The notes under the pieces are model-generated. The model was not told the DNA's origin. It ran no database searches and was given only the letters and a program-made list of their open reading frames with translations. Below are positions 24,258 through 34,027 of a stretch of 37,315 bases of DNA, piece by piece (positions within the stretch are counted from its first letter, which is position 1; every line of letters begins with the position of its first letter). The DNA is from Oscillospiraceae bacterium. Its GTDB lineage: Bacteria; Bacillota; Clostridia; Oscillospirales; Acutalibacteraceae. The position numbers were made by a program, and so were the translations under genes. Where the stretch lies: the NCBI GenBank assembly GCA_015066465.1, contig SVOI01000022.1:1-37315 (forward strand), given 5' to 3'.

Positions 24258-26474
24258 TTGTTGGCAAGAACAACAAAAAAATTAAAGCAACGCTGTCTTA
24301 TTGCTGCTGCAATTTTACTCTTATTGGGCTTCGGTACTGATATATTCAGGCTTTTTTATATTCAGGTTATAAAAGGCGATGAATATAAAACAAAAGCAGA
24401 GGCTCAGCAACTCAGTGACACTGAAATTTCTGCTGACAGAGGAATTATTTACGATTGTAACTATAACGTTCTTGCAGAGAGTGCTTCTGCCTGGCTTGTT
24501 TACGTCAATCCTTCAAAAATAAAGGACGATGCTCAGAGAAAGCTTATTTCTGAAACTCTCGCAAAGATTCTTAAATTAAAAGAAAAACGTATTTACGAAA
24601 AAATTTCAAATTCAGATTACAGTTATGTGAAAATTGAAGGTAAGGTTGAATATACTGAAAAAACTCTTATTTCAGATTTTATTGACGACAATGACCTTTA
24701 TGATATCGTAAATATCGACCCTGATACAAAACGTTATTATCCATATTCAAATTTTGCATCAACTATCTTAGGTTTTACTGGTGCAGAAGATTCTGGTAGG
24801 GCTGGACTCGAACTCGAGTACAACGATAAATTAACTGGTGTTGCGGGTAGAATTATTACGGCGAAAAATGCCCGTAATGGCGCTATGTCGAGTAATTTTG
24901 AAACAACCTATGATGCAAAGCAGGGCACAAGTCTTGTTTTAACTCTTGATAAAACAATTCAGTATTATCTTGAAAAAGGTTTGGCACAGGCTGTTGTTGA
25001 TAATGATGCAACCTCTGCTTATGGTATTGTTATGGAGGTCGAAACGGGTGCAATTCTTGCTATGGCGACAATGCCAGACTATGACCTTAACACTCCGACA
25101 GTCATTAACGACAAAGAAATTCTCAAAGAGTTAGATAAAATCAAAGACGAAGAAGAATATGATTTAGCATATAACAACAAAATTTATTCAATGTGGCGTA
25201 ATAAGGCGGTCAGCGATACCTATGAACCTGGTTCTGTTTTCAAGATTTTCGTTGCAGCGGCAGCACTTGAAGAAGGGCTTGTTACTCCTGATTATTGCTT
25301 CAGTTGTTCGGGCTCTGTTAAGGTTGCAGATAACGTGCTTCACTGTCATAAAGATGGTGGTCACGGCAGGCAGACACTCTCTGAAGGCTTAATGAACTCC
25401 TGTAACCCGTTTTTTGTTAATATTGGTCAGAAATTGGGTTCAAAGAATTTTTATAAATATTTTGATGCTTTTGGCTTTACGGGTGAAACAGATGTTGATT
25501 TACCAGGTGAAGCAACACCGGTTAAGGACGTTACATACCACTCACTCGAAAATATGGGTATTTCACAACTTTCCTCGTCTTCATTCGGTCAGACCTTCCA
25601 GGTCAGCGCTATCCAGATGATTACAGGCGTTTCGGCAATAGCAAATGGTGGTAATTTAATGCAACCTTATATTGTTGGTGCTATGCTCGATGAAGATGGT
25701 AACACAGTTTTTGAAGCAGAGCCAATAGTAAAAAGAAGTGTTATTTCTGAAACTACAAGTAAAGAAGTTCTCAAAATGATGGAAAAGGTTGTTTCAGAGG
25801 GTACTGGTAAAAACGCTTATGTTCCAGGTTACCACGTTGCAGGTAAAACAGGTACATCTGAAAAGCTTACAGTAGATGGCGAATATATCGCTTCGTTTGT
25901 AGGTTGTGCCCCTGCTGATGACCCTAAAATAGCAGTTCTTATAGTTATAGATGAGCCTCAGGGCTATGTTCACGGTGGTGGTGCTATTGCGGCACCAGTT
26001 GCTGGTGCAGTTATTGAGCAGACTCTCAAATATATGAATATTGACCCTGTTTATTCAAATGAAGAGCTTGCACAACTCAATGGTATAACACCAGATGTGA
26101 ACTCAATGAATGTTGAGAAAGCAAAGGCAACTCTTAAAAATCAAGGCTTCACAGCACGTGTTGTTGGTGATGGCGAGACTGTTATTTCTCAATATCCACT
26201 CAAAGGGCAGAATATTCCGCTTGATGGTGTTGTAATTCTTTACACAGAAAAAGAAACCTCAAACAAAACGGCAACTGTGCCTGATTTAAAAGGATTAAGT
26301 ATAAGCTCTGCAAACGAAAGAGCAGTAAATGCAGGCTTTAACCTTAAAATTTCAGGTGCATCACTTGATAGTGAGGTTGTTTCTTACAGACAAAGTATAG
26401 ATAGTGGTACTCAGGCAGAAATGGGTACAACTATAACAGTATATTTTAAAACAAACCAAGGTGTTGAAGACTAA
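24258..26474 (+). CDS. ftsI: Class B penicillin-binding protein with two PASTA domains (FtsI/SpoVD type)
   Basis: A septal peptidoglycan transpeptidase. The 738-residue protein has an N-terminal membrane anchor (about 13-35), a dimerisation region with the class B motif ADRGIIYD, and a transpeptidase domain with SVFK (Ser326, Lys329), SCN (Ser381, Asn383) and KTGT (Lys530). Two PASTA repeats close the protein, one from about residue 610 (GITPDVNSMNVEKAKATL) and one from about 673 (TVPDLKGLSISSANERAV). Bacilli have both a vegetative PBP and spoVD here, and only one gene is present in this window, so it probably serves vegetative division; SpoVD remains possible. The start is TTG at 24258 or 24261; AGGGGG at 24247-24252 gives 5 or 8 nt spacing. 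The stop overlaps the murE ATG (TAATG). Confidence 0.92.
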   Translation: MLARTTKKLKQRCLIAAAILLLLGFGTDIFRLFYIQVIKGDEYKTKAEAQQLSDTEISADRGIIYDCNYNVLAESASAWLVYVNPSKIKDDAQRKLISETLAKILKLKEKRIYEKISNSDYSYVKIEGKVEYTEKTLISDFIDDNDLYDIVNIDPDTKRYYPYSNFASTILGFTGAEDSGRAGLELEYNDKLTGVAGRIITAKNARNGAMSSNFETTYDAKQGTSLVLTLDKTIQYYLEKGLAQAVVDNDATSAYGIVMEVETGAILAMATMPDYDLNTPTVINDKEILKELDKIKDEEEYDLAYNNKIYSMWRNKAVSDTYEPGSVFKIFVAAAALEEGLVTPDYCFSCSGSVKVADNVLHCHKDGGHGRQTLSEGLMNSCNPFFVNIGQKLGSKNFYKYFDAFGFTGETDVDLPGEATPVKDVTYHSLENMGISQLSSSSFGQTFQVSAIQMITGVSAIANGGNLMQPYIVGAMLDEDGNTVFEAEPIVKRSVISETTSKEVLKMMEKVVSEGTGKNAYVPGYHVAGKTGTSEKLTVDGEYIASFVGCAPADDPKIAVLIVIDEPQGYVHGGGAIAAPVAGAVIEQTLKYMNIDPVYSNEELAQLNGITPDVNSMNVEKAKATLKNQGFTARVVGDGETVISQYPLKGQNIPLDGVVILYTEKETSNKTATVPDLKGLSISSANERAVNAGFNLKISGASLDSEVVSYRQSIDSGTQAEMGTTITVYFKTNQGVED

Positions 26475-27892
26475 TGCTTTTATCAGAATTATTAAAAGGC
26501 GTAAATGTAAAAAATGAATATATCGACAGAGAAATTAATGACGTTACCGATAATACAAAAAAAGTAATAGAAAACTGTGCATTTGTTTGTGTAAGTGGTG
26601 CTCGTTTCGATGGTCATAATTTTGCAAAAGATGTTCTAAAAAATGGTGCTGTAACTGTAATCGTTTCAAAGGATTTGGGTTTAAAAGAACAGGTTCTTGT
26701 AGAAAACACACGTGAAGCGTATGCAATTATGTGTAAAAACCTTTTTGGTGCATCAGTAGATAAAATGACACTTATCGGTATAACCGGTACTAATGGTAAG
26801 ACAACAACTGCATTTATCGTAAAAGATATATTAAAAGAGTTTAATATTAAATCGGGTCTTATAGGTACTGTTAAAAATATGGTGGGCGATAAGGAGTTTC
26901 ACACAGAACTTACAACGCCTGACCCTTACGATATGCACAAGCTTTTTAAAATGATGGAAGACGATGACATAAAGTATTGTGTTATGGAAACCTCTTCACA
27001 GGCATTCCATCAGATGCGCCTTGCAGGTATTCATTTTAAAGTCGGCGTGTTTACAAACCTCACTCAAGACCATCTTGATTATCACGGCACTATTGAAGAA
27101 TATAAAAAGTGTAAAAAAGATCTTTTCAAGGCTTGTGATATTGCAGTTATGAATGCAGATGATGAAGCATCACAGTTTATGATGGATGGCGTATCTTGTG
27201 AAAAAATTAGCTATGGAGTAGAAAAGAACTGTGATATTAAAGCAAGTGATATAGCGCTTCTCGAAAATAAGGTAACTTATAAAATCAATAATGAATTAAA
27301 TGTTGATTTTCATATCCCAGGTGACTTTTCTGTTTATAATTCATTGGCTGCAATTGGTGCTGTGAATGCATTAGGCTTTTCTTTAGAAGATACAGTAAAA
27401 GCGATAAGCCAGGCAAAATCTGTAAAAGGCAGACTCGAATTAGTAGAAACTAATACACCTTTTGGAGTTATTATTGACTATGCTCATACACCAGATGGTC
27501 TCGAAAAAGCAATCAATGCAGTAAGAGGCTTCACAAAGGGTAGGGTTATTACTCTCTTTGGTTGCGGTGGTGACAGAGATAAAACCAAACGTCCTAAAAT
27601 GGGTAGAATGGCAACAGAGCTTTCTGATGTTGTAATTGTTACTACGGATAACCCAAGAACCGAAGACCCCGATGAAATTATTAAAGAAATTTTAATTGGT
27701 ACTGTTGGTTCAAAGGCAGAGGTAATTACAATTACTGACAGAAGCGAAGCAATAGCTGAAGCTTTAAAAATTGCAAAACAAGGTGACACAATTCTTCTTG
27801 CTGGTAAGGGTCACGAAACTTATCAGGTTATAGGTACTGAACGTGTTCATTATGACGAGCGAGAAGTTATTAAATCAGCATTAAACAGGTGA
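26474..27892 (+). CDS. murE: UDP-MurNAc-tripeptide synthetase, meso-diaminopimelate type
   Basis: Adds the third amino acid to UDP-MurNAc-L-Ala-D-Glu. The 472-residue Mur ligase has VTDNTKKVIENCAFVCVSGA at the N-terminus, the ATP loop GITGTNGKTTT (102-112), the carbamoylated-lysine region NLTQDHLDYHGT, and IIDYAHTPDGL with FGCGGDRDKTKRP in the C-terminal domain. The DNPR motif (392-395) is the recognised sign of diaminopimelate specificity, so the cell wall is predicted to be meso-DAP rather than lysine type. It overlaps the PBP stop by one base and is followed by murF after 4 nt. Confidence 0.96.
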   Translation: MLLSELLKGVNVKNEYIDREINDVTDNTKKVIENCAFVCVSGARFDGHNFAKDVLKNGAVTVIVSKDLGLKEQVLVENTREAYAIMCKNLFGASVDKMTLIGITGTNGKTTTAFIVKDILKEFNIKSGLIGTVKNMVGDKEFHTELTTPDPYDMHKLFKMMEDDDIKYCVMETSSQAFHQMRLAGIHFKVGVFTNLTQDHLDYHGTIEEYKKCKKDLFKACDIAVMNADDEASQFMMDGVSCEKISYGVEKNCDIKASDIALLENKVTYKINNELNVDFHIPGDFSVYNSLAAIGAVNALGFSLEDTVKAISQAKSVKGRLELVETNTPFGVIIDYAHTPDGLEKAINAVRGFTKGRVITLFGCGGDRDKTKRPKMGRMATELSDVVIVTTDNPRTEDPDEIIKEILIGTVGSKAEVITITDRSEAIAEALKIAKQGDTILLAGKGHETYQVIGTERVHYDEREVIKSALNR

Positions 27893-27896
27893 TTTT

Positions 27897-29252
27897 TTGG
27901 AAGAAATATTATTAAGTGAAATAGCCACGTGGTGTAATGTTAAATCTGATTTAACAGGCACAATTAACACTATTTCAACAGATAGCAGAGTAATTGATGA
28001 AAACACGTTGTTTATTGCACTCAAAGGTGAACGCTTCGATGCAAATGATTTTGTAGAGGACGTTCTCACTAAAGGTGCAAAAGCAGTTGTTTGCAGTCGT
28101 TACAACGGCGAAAGTGACAGAGTAATTTTAGTAGAAGATACGGGTAAAGCGCTTTTACAGATTGCAAAGGGTTACAGAAGTAAATTCAAAATTCCTTTTG
28201 TTGCACTTACTGGTAGTGTGGGTAAAACCACAACTAAAGGTATGGTTTACGCTGTTCTTTCTGAAAAGTATAATACCTTGAAAACTCAGGGCAATTTAAA
28301 CAATGAAATAGGCGTTCCTAAAACGTTGTTCTGTCTTGAAAATTCTCACGAAGCAGCAGTAATTGAAATGGGTATGAATCATTTTAATGAAATTTCACGC
28401 CTTACTGAAGCGGTAATGCCTGATATAGGTATAATAACAAACGTCGGTACTGCTCATATTGAGAATTTAGGTTCAAGAGAAGGCATTCTCAAAGCGAAAT
28501 GTGAAATTACAGAGGGAATGAAAAAAGGCTCACCGCTTATTATTAATGGCGATAATGATATGCTTTCTACAATCAATACAAATGATTTTGAAGTTATAAG
28601 ATTTGGTATTGACTCCCCGAACCTTTATATGAAGGCAGAAAATATAAAATTTTTACCAGACGGTAGTGAGTTTACTGCAGTTTGTGAAAATGAAAGTGTT
28701 AAAGCATTCGTTCCAGCTGTGGGCGTTCATAATGTTTATAATGCACTTTGTGCTATGTGTGTAGGTAAAAAGATGGGCTTCACACTTACTGAAGCTGCAA
28801 ATGCACTCAAAAATTTTGCACCTGAGGGAATGCGACAGAATGTGCGTGAAGTTAAGAGTTATACTTTTATTGAAGATTGTTACAATGCAAATCCAGATAG
28901 TATGAAGGCTTCGCTTATAACTCTTAACACCATAAAGAAAACAAGAAGCATTGCGGTTCTTGGCGATATGCTTGAGCTTGGTGATTATAGTGATACTGCA
29001 CATTACGAGGTAGGTAAAATAGCAGGTGACGTAAAAACTGATATTGTATTGACATTCGGTAATTTGTCACGCCTTATTAAAAAAGGTGCTGAAGAAAATG
29101 GTGCAGAAAGCTATTACTTTAATGATAAAAGCGAATTAACAAGCTTTTTGAAATCAATTTTGAAAGAAAAAGATACGGTGCTTTTCAAAGGTAGCCGTTC
29201 AATGAAAATGGAAGAAATCTTCCATGAGTTATATAAGGAGTGGGAAGTATGA
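27897..29252 (+). CDS. murF: UDP-MurNAc-tripeptide-D-Ala-D-Ala ligase
   Basis: Adds D-Ala-D-Ala to complete the stem pentapeptide. The 451-residue protein has STDSRVIDENTLFIALKGER at the N-terminus, the ATP loop TGSVGKTTT (about 105-113), EMGMNHFNEISRLT, ITNVGTAHIENLGSREGI, and EDCYNANPDSMKASL with LGDMLELG in the C-terminal domain. The start is TTG (27897), with AGGTGA overlapping the murE stop as ribosome binding site; there is no in-frame ATG nearby. The stop overlaps the mraY start (ATGA). Confidence 0.95.
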   Translation: MEEILLSEIATWCNVKSDLTGTINTISTDSRVIDENTLFIALKGERFDANDFVEDVLTKGAKAVVCSRYNGESDRVILVEDTGKALLQIAKGYRSKFKIPFVALTGSVGKTTTKGMVYAVLSEKYNTLKTQGNLNNEIGVPKTLFCLENSHEAAVIEMGMNHFNEISRLTEAVMPDIGIITNVGTAHIENLGSREGILKAKCEITEGMKKGSPLIINGDNDMLSTINTNDFEVIRFGIDSPNLYMKAENIKFLPDGSEFTAVCENESVKAFVPAVGVHNVYNALCAMCVGKKMGFTLTEAANALKNFAPEGMRQNVREVKSYTFIEDCYNANPDSMKASLITLNTIKKTRSIAVLGDMLELGDYSDTAHYEVGKIAGDVKTDIVLTFGNLSRLIKKGAEENGAESYYFNDKSELTSFLKSILKEKDTVLFKGSRSMKMEEIFHELYKEWEV

Positions 29253-30280
29253 ATTTATATTTAGCGTTAGGTCTTGCGGCAGTTCTTAGCTTTGTAATTG
29301 CATTCGCTTTAGGCTATGTGGTTATTCCATTTTTACATAAGTTAAGCTTTGGTCAGACTATTTTAGATATCGGTCCTAAATGGCATAAAGATAAACAAGG
29401 TACACCAATTATGGGTGGTATAATGTTTATTGTTTCAACACTTGTTTCATTTGGTGCAGTTGCTTTAATAGACCATTTTCTTGATGGCAAGCTTATTGTT
29501 GTAAATGACATAGTTGCTTCTTCAATGAAGGTTAAAATCTTCGGTGGTATTTTAATGGCTTTAGGCTTTGCATTTATCGGTTTTTTAGACGATTACATAA
29601 AAGCTGTTAAAAAACGTAATATGGGTCTTTCAATTAAACAGAAATCAGTTCTTCAGGTAATCGTAATGCTCGGTTATTTGTTGACTCTTTATATTGATAA
29701 CCCTACCGGTGCTATGTTTATCCCATTCTTAGGTATGGTTGAAACAAAAATATTCTTCTGGGTAATTGGTATCGCAGTAATTTACTGCACAACAAATGCA
29801 GTAAACTTTACTGATGGTGTCGATGGTCTTTGCGCGTCTGTTACTGCAGCGGCAGCGGCTTGCTTTATAGTTGTTGCAGGTCTTCGCAACTGCTTTGGTG
29901 CAAGTCTTTTATCAGCGGCTTTAATGGGTGGTCTTGTAGGCTACGTAATCTGGAACTGGCATCCGGCAAAGGTTATGATGGGTGACTTGGGCTCAATGTT
30001 TTTGGGCGGTATGATTGTTGCACTTGCATATGCAGTTGATTGTCCGTTCATAATAGTTTTAATCGGTATTATTTACGTAGCAGAATTCGGTTCAGATATT
30101 ATTCAGATTGGCTACTTCAAAATGACACACGGCAAACGCTTCTTTAAAATGGCGCCAATTCACCACCACTTTGAGCTTTGTGGCTGGAAAGAAACAAAAA
30201 TCTGTAAAATCTTTACACTCATAACATTTATTGGTGGCGCTTTAGCAATAATTCTTTTCTATTTCGGTAATTTGAAATAA
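29249..30280 (+). CDS. mraY: Phospho-MurNAc-pentapeptide translocase
   Basis: Transfers phospho-MurNAc-pentapeptide to undecaprenyl phosphate at the inner face of the membrane, giving lipid I. The 343-residue, ten-helix protein has KWHKDKQGTPIMGGIMF, the Asp-rich FLDDYIKAVKKRNMGL, NAVNFTDGVDGL, GDLGSMFLGG and the family signature MAPIHHHFELCGW. I choose the ATG at 29249 because AAGGAG is 8 nt upstream and it overlaps the murF stop; a GTG at 29240 in frame overlaps that ribosome binding site. In many bacteria murD follows; here ftsW follows directly after 33 nt. Confidence 0.96.
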   Translation: MNLYLALGLAAVLSFVIAFALGYVVIPFLHKLSFGQTILDIGPKWHKDKQGTPIMGGIMFIVSTLVSFGAVALIDHFLDGKLIVVNDIVASSMKVKIFGGILMALGFAFIGFLDDYIKAVKKRNMGLSIKQKSVLQVIVMLGYLLTLYIDNPTGAMFIPFLGMVETKIFFWVIGIAVIYCTTNAVNFTDGVDGLCASVTAAAAACFIVVAGLRNCFGASLLSAALMGGLVGYVIWNWHPAKVMMGDLGSMFLGGMIVALAYAVDCPFIIVLIGIIYVAEFGSDIIQIGYFKMTHGKRFFKMAPIHHHFELCGWKETKICKIFTLITFIGGALAIILFYFGNLK

Positions 30281-30313
30281 TATTAAAAAAATAAAAAGTA
30301 AGGAGGAAAGTAA

Positions 30314-31573
30314 ATGGAAAATAAAAAGAAAAAAGGCTTTTTAGACGAATTTTTTATTAAAAATAGTATGGATTTGCCATTCTTTTTACTTCTCTTACTT
30401 GTTTTAGCAATAGGACTTGTAATGTTGCTTTCTTCAAGTTATTTTTACGCTTTTTACAATACTGCCGGCAACGATAGTCTCCATTATTTTAAACGTCAGT
30501 TGTTTTTTGCAATTACTGGTCTTGGTATAATGTATATCGTTTCAAAGCTTGACTATAAATATCTGAAGCTTTTCGGTACAATTGGTATGGGTGTTTCACT
30601 ACTTCTTTTGGTAATTGTTTTACTTATGCCAAGTGAAGACGGTATTAAAAGATGGATTGACTTAGGCTTTTTTCAGTTTCAGCCATCTGAAGTTGCTAAG
30701 TTTATGCTTATCCTGTTTTTAGCAAATGGTCTCAGTAAAGATTATAAAAAACTCACAAGCAGTAAACTTTCAAAAGAGAGCTTCGCAAAGCAGATTTATG
30801 CGATGTCAGGCAACAAAATATTAATTTCACAAGGCACAACAACTCTTTTCTATTATCTTTTTGTGGTAGTTGTTATTGCGGGTCTTGTAGCGTTAGAAAG
30901 CCACCTTTCAGGTACAATTTTAATACTCGGTATAGGTGTTATAATGCTCTGGCTTGGTGAAGGTAGGGCAAAGTGGTTTGCTATTGGTGCTACTGTTGCC
31001 ATTGTTGCGGTAATAATTGTTGTAAAAGAATATGACAATATTCCACTTTTAAGAGATTATATGGCAGAGCGTATCAAAGCGTGGTTAGATAAAGATTACG
31101 AGCCTACTGGTGCACGTTGGCAAACTAATCAGTCGCTTTATGCAATCGGTTCAGGTGGTTTTTTTGGTTCAGGTCTTGGTAATTCTAAAGAAAAATACCT
31201 TTACGTTTCAGAACCACAGAATGACTTTATTTTTGCAATCGTTTGTGAAGAATTAGGCTTTGTGGGTGCAACAGCAATTTTACTTCTTTATGGTGCATTA
31301 ATTGTACGTGGAATTACTATTGGTATGCACGCTAAAGACCGTTTTGGTTCACTTGTTGCTTTTGGTATGGTGTTCCAGTTAGGGCTTCAGGTAGCACTTA
31401 ACGTTGCCGTTGTTACAGATACAGTTCCTAATACTGGTATCGGTTTACCATTCTTTAGTTATGGTGGTTCTTCAATGTGGCTGTGTCTTGCAGAAATGGG
31501 TGCAGTTCTTTCGGTTTCACGTCAGGCAAATATGCCAAAAGTTTATACATTCAAAAAACAAAAAGTTAAATAA
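30314..31573 (+). CDS. ftsW: SEDS-family peptidoglycan polymerase FtsW
   Basis: Polymerises lipid II into septal glycan together with the class B PBP. The 419-residue protein has about ten membrane helices. SEDS signatures include GLVMLLSSS in helix 1, SKLDYKYLK, KRWIDLGFFQFQPSEVAKF, QSLYAIGSGGFFGSGLG, the extracellular SEPQNDFIFAIVCEELGF and the last-helix VPNTGIGLPFFSYGGSS. The PQNDFIFA region includes the conserved acidic residue used by the polymerase. The N-terminus is basic and cytoplasmic. An AAGGAGG ribosome binding site lies 6 nt before the ATG. FtsW rather than RodA is chosen from the dcw location. Confidence 0.94.
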   Translation: MENKKKKGFLDEFFIKNSMDLPFFLLLLLVLAIGLVMLLSSSYFYAFYNTAGNDSLHYFKRQLFFAITGLGIMYIVSKLDYKYLKLFGTIGMGVSLLLLVIVLLMPSEDGIKRWIDLGFFQFQPSEVAKFMLILFLANGLSKDYKKLTSSKLSKESFAKQIYAMSGNKILISQGTTTLFYYLFVVVVIAGLVALESHLSGTILILGIGVIMLWLGEGRAKWFAIGATVAIVAVIIVVKEYDNIPLLRDYMAERIKAWLDKDYEPTGARWQTNQSLYAIGSGGFFGSGLGNSKEKYLYVSEPQNDFIFAIVCEELGFVGATAILLLYGALIVRGITIGMHAKDRFGSLVAFGMVFQLGLQVALNVAVVTDTVPNTGIGLPFFSYGGSSMWLCLAEMGAVLSVSRQANMPKVYTFKKQKVK

Positions 31574-31586
31574 TAGGGTGAAAATT

Positions 31587-32702
31587 ATGAAAGTTATGAT
31601 AGCGGCAGGTGGCACAGGTGGTCACGTAAACCCTGCATTAGCAGTAGCAGGTGAAATTAAAAAAAGACACCCAGAAGCAGAAATCTGCTTTGTAGGTACA
31701 AGTGATAGAATTGAAGCGAAAATTGTGCCACAGGCTGGGTACGAATTAAAAACTATTGAAATAAGTGGTTTCAAGCGTAGCTTTTCACCTGATGCAATTA
31801 AAGCGAATATAAAAACTGTAACAAGACTTTTAAAGAGTAGTGGTGCAGTTAAAAAGATAATTAACGAGTTTAATCCAGACGTAGTTGTAGGCTTTGGTGG
31901 CTACGTTAGTGGTCCTGTTGTAAGAATGGCAAATAAAATGGGTATTCCTACAGCAATTCACGAGCAGAATGCTTACCCTGGTATTACAAATAAAGCATTG
32001 GCAGAAAAAGTTGACGTTGTTATGCTTACTGCAGAAGAAGCAAAAAAGCATATGACTATAAAAAACAAAATGGTTGTAACAGGTCTCCCTGTACGTGGTG
32101 AACTTTTAGAAGCAGACCCTGAGGTTTCAAGAGCGGAATTAGGCTTTGACAATAAACCTCTTATTCTTTCAATGGGTGGTTCATTGGGTGCAAGAGCAAT
32201 CAATGAAGCGGTTACAGACGTTGTTTCAAAAATCTGGAAAGATAACACCTGCAACTTCCTTATTGCAACTGGTCAATATGGTCTTTGGGTGCCGGATTTA
32301 ATGAAAGAAAAGGGCGTAGATTTAGAAAACGCAAAAAATATTGAAATCAGAGAATACATAAACGATATGGCTCGGTGCCTTTCAGCCTCAGACCTTGTAA
32401 TTTGCCGTGCTGGTGCATCGTCTCTTTCAGAGTTTCAGGCGTTAGGTAAAGCGTCAATTCTTATTCCGTCACCAAACGTTACTGAAAATCACCAGTATCA
32501 CAATGCTATGGCACTTGTTAATAACGGTGCAGCAGTTATTATTGAAGAAAAAGATTTAACCGGTGACAGACTTCTCACTGAAATTAATAAGCTTATAAGC
32601 GATAGAGAAAAGCTTAAAGAAATTGGTTCAAATGCAAAGAAAATGGCAACGCTTAATGCCAAAGAGCAGATTGCAGATATAGTTTTGAGTCTTATAAAAT
32701 AA
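31587..32702 (+). CDS. murG: UDP-GlcNAc:lipid I N-acetylglucosaminyltransferase
   Basis: Adds GlcNAc to lipid I on the cytoplasmic side, giving lipid II. The 371-residue GT-B protein has the N-terminal loop AAGGTGGHVNPALAVA, VVVGFGGYVSGPVV, the second glycine-rich loop LSMGGSLGARAINE and the UDP-GlcNAc site CRAGASSLSEFQALGKASIL. I place the start at the ATG at 31587 with AGGGTG 6 nt upstream, 13 nt after the ftsW stop. The open frame extends further back inside ftsW but that part is only overlap. Confidence 0.96.
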   Translation: MKVMIAAGGTGGHVNPALAVAGEIKKRHPEAEICFVGTSDRIEAKIVPQAGYELKTIEISGFKRSFSPDAIKANIKTVTRLLKSSGAVKKIINEFNPDVVVGFGGYVSGPVVRMANKMGIPTAIHEQNAYPGITNKALAEKVDVVMLTAEEAKKHMTIKNKMVVTGLPVRGELLEADPEVSRAELGFDNKPLILSMGGSLGARAINEAVTDVVSKIWKDNTCNFLIATGQYGLWVPDLMKEKGVDLENAKNIEIREYINDMARCLSASDLVICRAGASSLSEFQALGKASILIPSPNVTENHQYHNAMALVNNGAAVIIEEKDLTGDRLLTEINKLISDREKLKEIGSNAKKMATLNAKEQIADIVLSLIK

Positions 32703-32766
32703 AGAGTAACCAAAATTACCATTATTACATAGTATGAAGCATAGCACTTCCGAAAGGTGTGGATTT

Positions 32767-34023
32767 ATGGCTTCATTAGTAATTAATGGTGGTAGAAGGT
32801 TAAACGGCAGTTTAGTTGCGCAAGGTTCAAAAAACAGTGCTTTACCAATACTTGCGGCAACGTATTTAGTAAACGGAAAATCAATAATACATAATTGCCC
32901 ACGTCTTTCAGATGTAGAATGTACAATTAAAATTTTAGAGAATTTAGGTTGTAAAACTGAAAGACGGGGAACTGATTTAATAGTCGATAGTACGTCGGCT
33001 TCTGGGCACGAAATACCTGAAAGCTTAATGAGAGAAATGCGCTCTTCTGTTGTGTTCCTTGGTGCGATTTTAGGTAGGGCTAAAAAAGCAAAAATTTCAA
33101 CTCCTGGTGGTTGCGAAATTGGTTTGAGACCTATTGATTTACACCTTTTTGCAATGAGAAAATTAGGTGTTGAGATTGAAGAGAGCTACGGTAAACTCCT
33201 CTGCACAATCCCACAAAACTTAAAAGGAACAAAAATTACGCTTACATTCCCGAGTGTTGGTGCTACTGAAAATGCAGTTCTTTTAGCAAGTGTCGCAAGA
33301 GGTACTACAACGATTATAAATGCGGCACGTGAACCTGAAATTATAGATTTGTGTAATTTTCTTAATAAATGCGGTGCAAAAATTTCTGGTGCAGGCGAGA
33401 GCGTAATTGTCATAGAGGGCGTTGAAAAACTTGAGGCTACTGAACATTCTGTTATATGTGACAGAATAGCTGCCGCAACGTATTTATTTGCTGGTGCAAT
33501 TACTGGTGGCGATATAGCTTTAAAGAATACTGTACCGCAACACCTTAATTCAATTCTTCCTGTCTTAGAAGAAACGGGTTGCGAAATCTCAATTAAATGT
33601 AACGAAATACGACTAAAAGCACCGTTAAAGCTTCGTAGAATAGATAAACTTATAACACAACCGTATCCAGGTTTTCCAACGGATGCACAAGCGCCGATTA
33701 TGACACTTACGGCTATTGCAGAGGGTACGAGTGTTATTGTAGAAAATATATTTGAAAGCCGTTTTAAGCACGTGCCAGAGCTTTTGAGAATGGGTGCTAA
33801 AATCAGAACAGAAGGCAGAGTTGCTGTAATAGATGGCGTTAAAAGATTGTATGGTGCAAGTGTAGTTTCACCAGATTTAAGAGGTGGCTCAGCACTTGTT
33901 TTAGCGGGTCTTGTAGCTCACGGAACAACAGAGGTTGGCTCACTTAAGCACATAGACCGTGGTTACGAGAATTTTGAAAATAACTTATGTATGCTTAATG
34001 CAGATATAATCAGGATGGAGTAA
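32767..34023 (+). CDS. murA: UDP-GlcNAc 1-carboxyvinyltransferase
   Basis: Commits UDP-GlcNAc to peptidoglycan by adding enolpyruvate. The 418-residue protein has GSKNSALPILAA near the N-terminus and the active-site loop STPGGCEIGLRPIDLHL with Cys116, the residue alkylated by fosfomycin; the cysteine rather than aspartate form suggests intrinsic sensitivity. PYPGFPTDAQAP and the C-terminal IDRGYENFENNL are normal. I choose the ATG at 32767 with AAAGGTG 7 nt upstream, which gives the usual family length; an in-frame ATG at 32734 lacks a ribosome binding site. murA in the dcw cluster between murG and divIB is a Firmicutes arrangement. Confidence 0.96.
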   Translation: MASLVINGGRRLNGSLVAQGSKNSALPILAATYLVNGKSIIHNCPRLSDVECTIKILENLGCKTERRGTDLIVDSTSASGHEIPESLMREMRSSVVFLGAILGRAKKAKISTPGGCEIGLRPIDLHLFAMRKLGVEIEESYGKLLCTIPQNLKGTKITLTFPSVGATENAVLLASVARGTTTIINAAREPEIIDLCNFLNKCGAKISGAGESVIVIEGVEKLEATEHSVICDRIAAATYLFAGAITGGDIALKNTVPQHLNSILPVLEETGCEISIKCNEIRLKAPLKLRRIDKLITQPYPGFPTDAQAPIMTLTAIAEGTSVIVENIFESRFKHVPELLRMGAKIRTEGRVAVIDGVKRLYGASVVSPDLRGGSALVLAGLVAHGTTEVGSLKHIDRGYENFENNLCMLNADIIRME

Positions 34024-34027
34024 AACT

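Noticed and set aside
28653-29003. A 116-codon minus-strand frame inside murF
   Set aside because: Antisense to conserved murF motifs, with no ribosome binding site and unnatural composition.
31404-31586. Longer murG frame reaching into ftsW
   Set aside because: The extra 61 codons are out of frame with conserved ftsW coding sequence. The AGGGTG site and the GGTGGHV loop fix the start at 31587.
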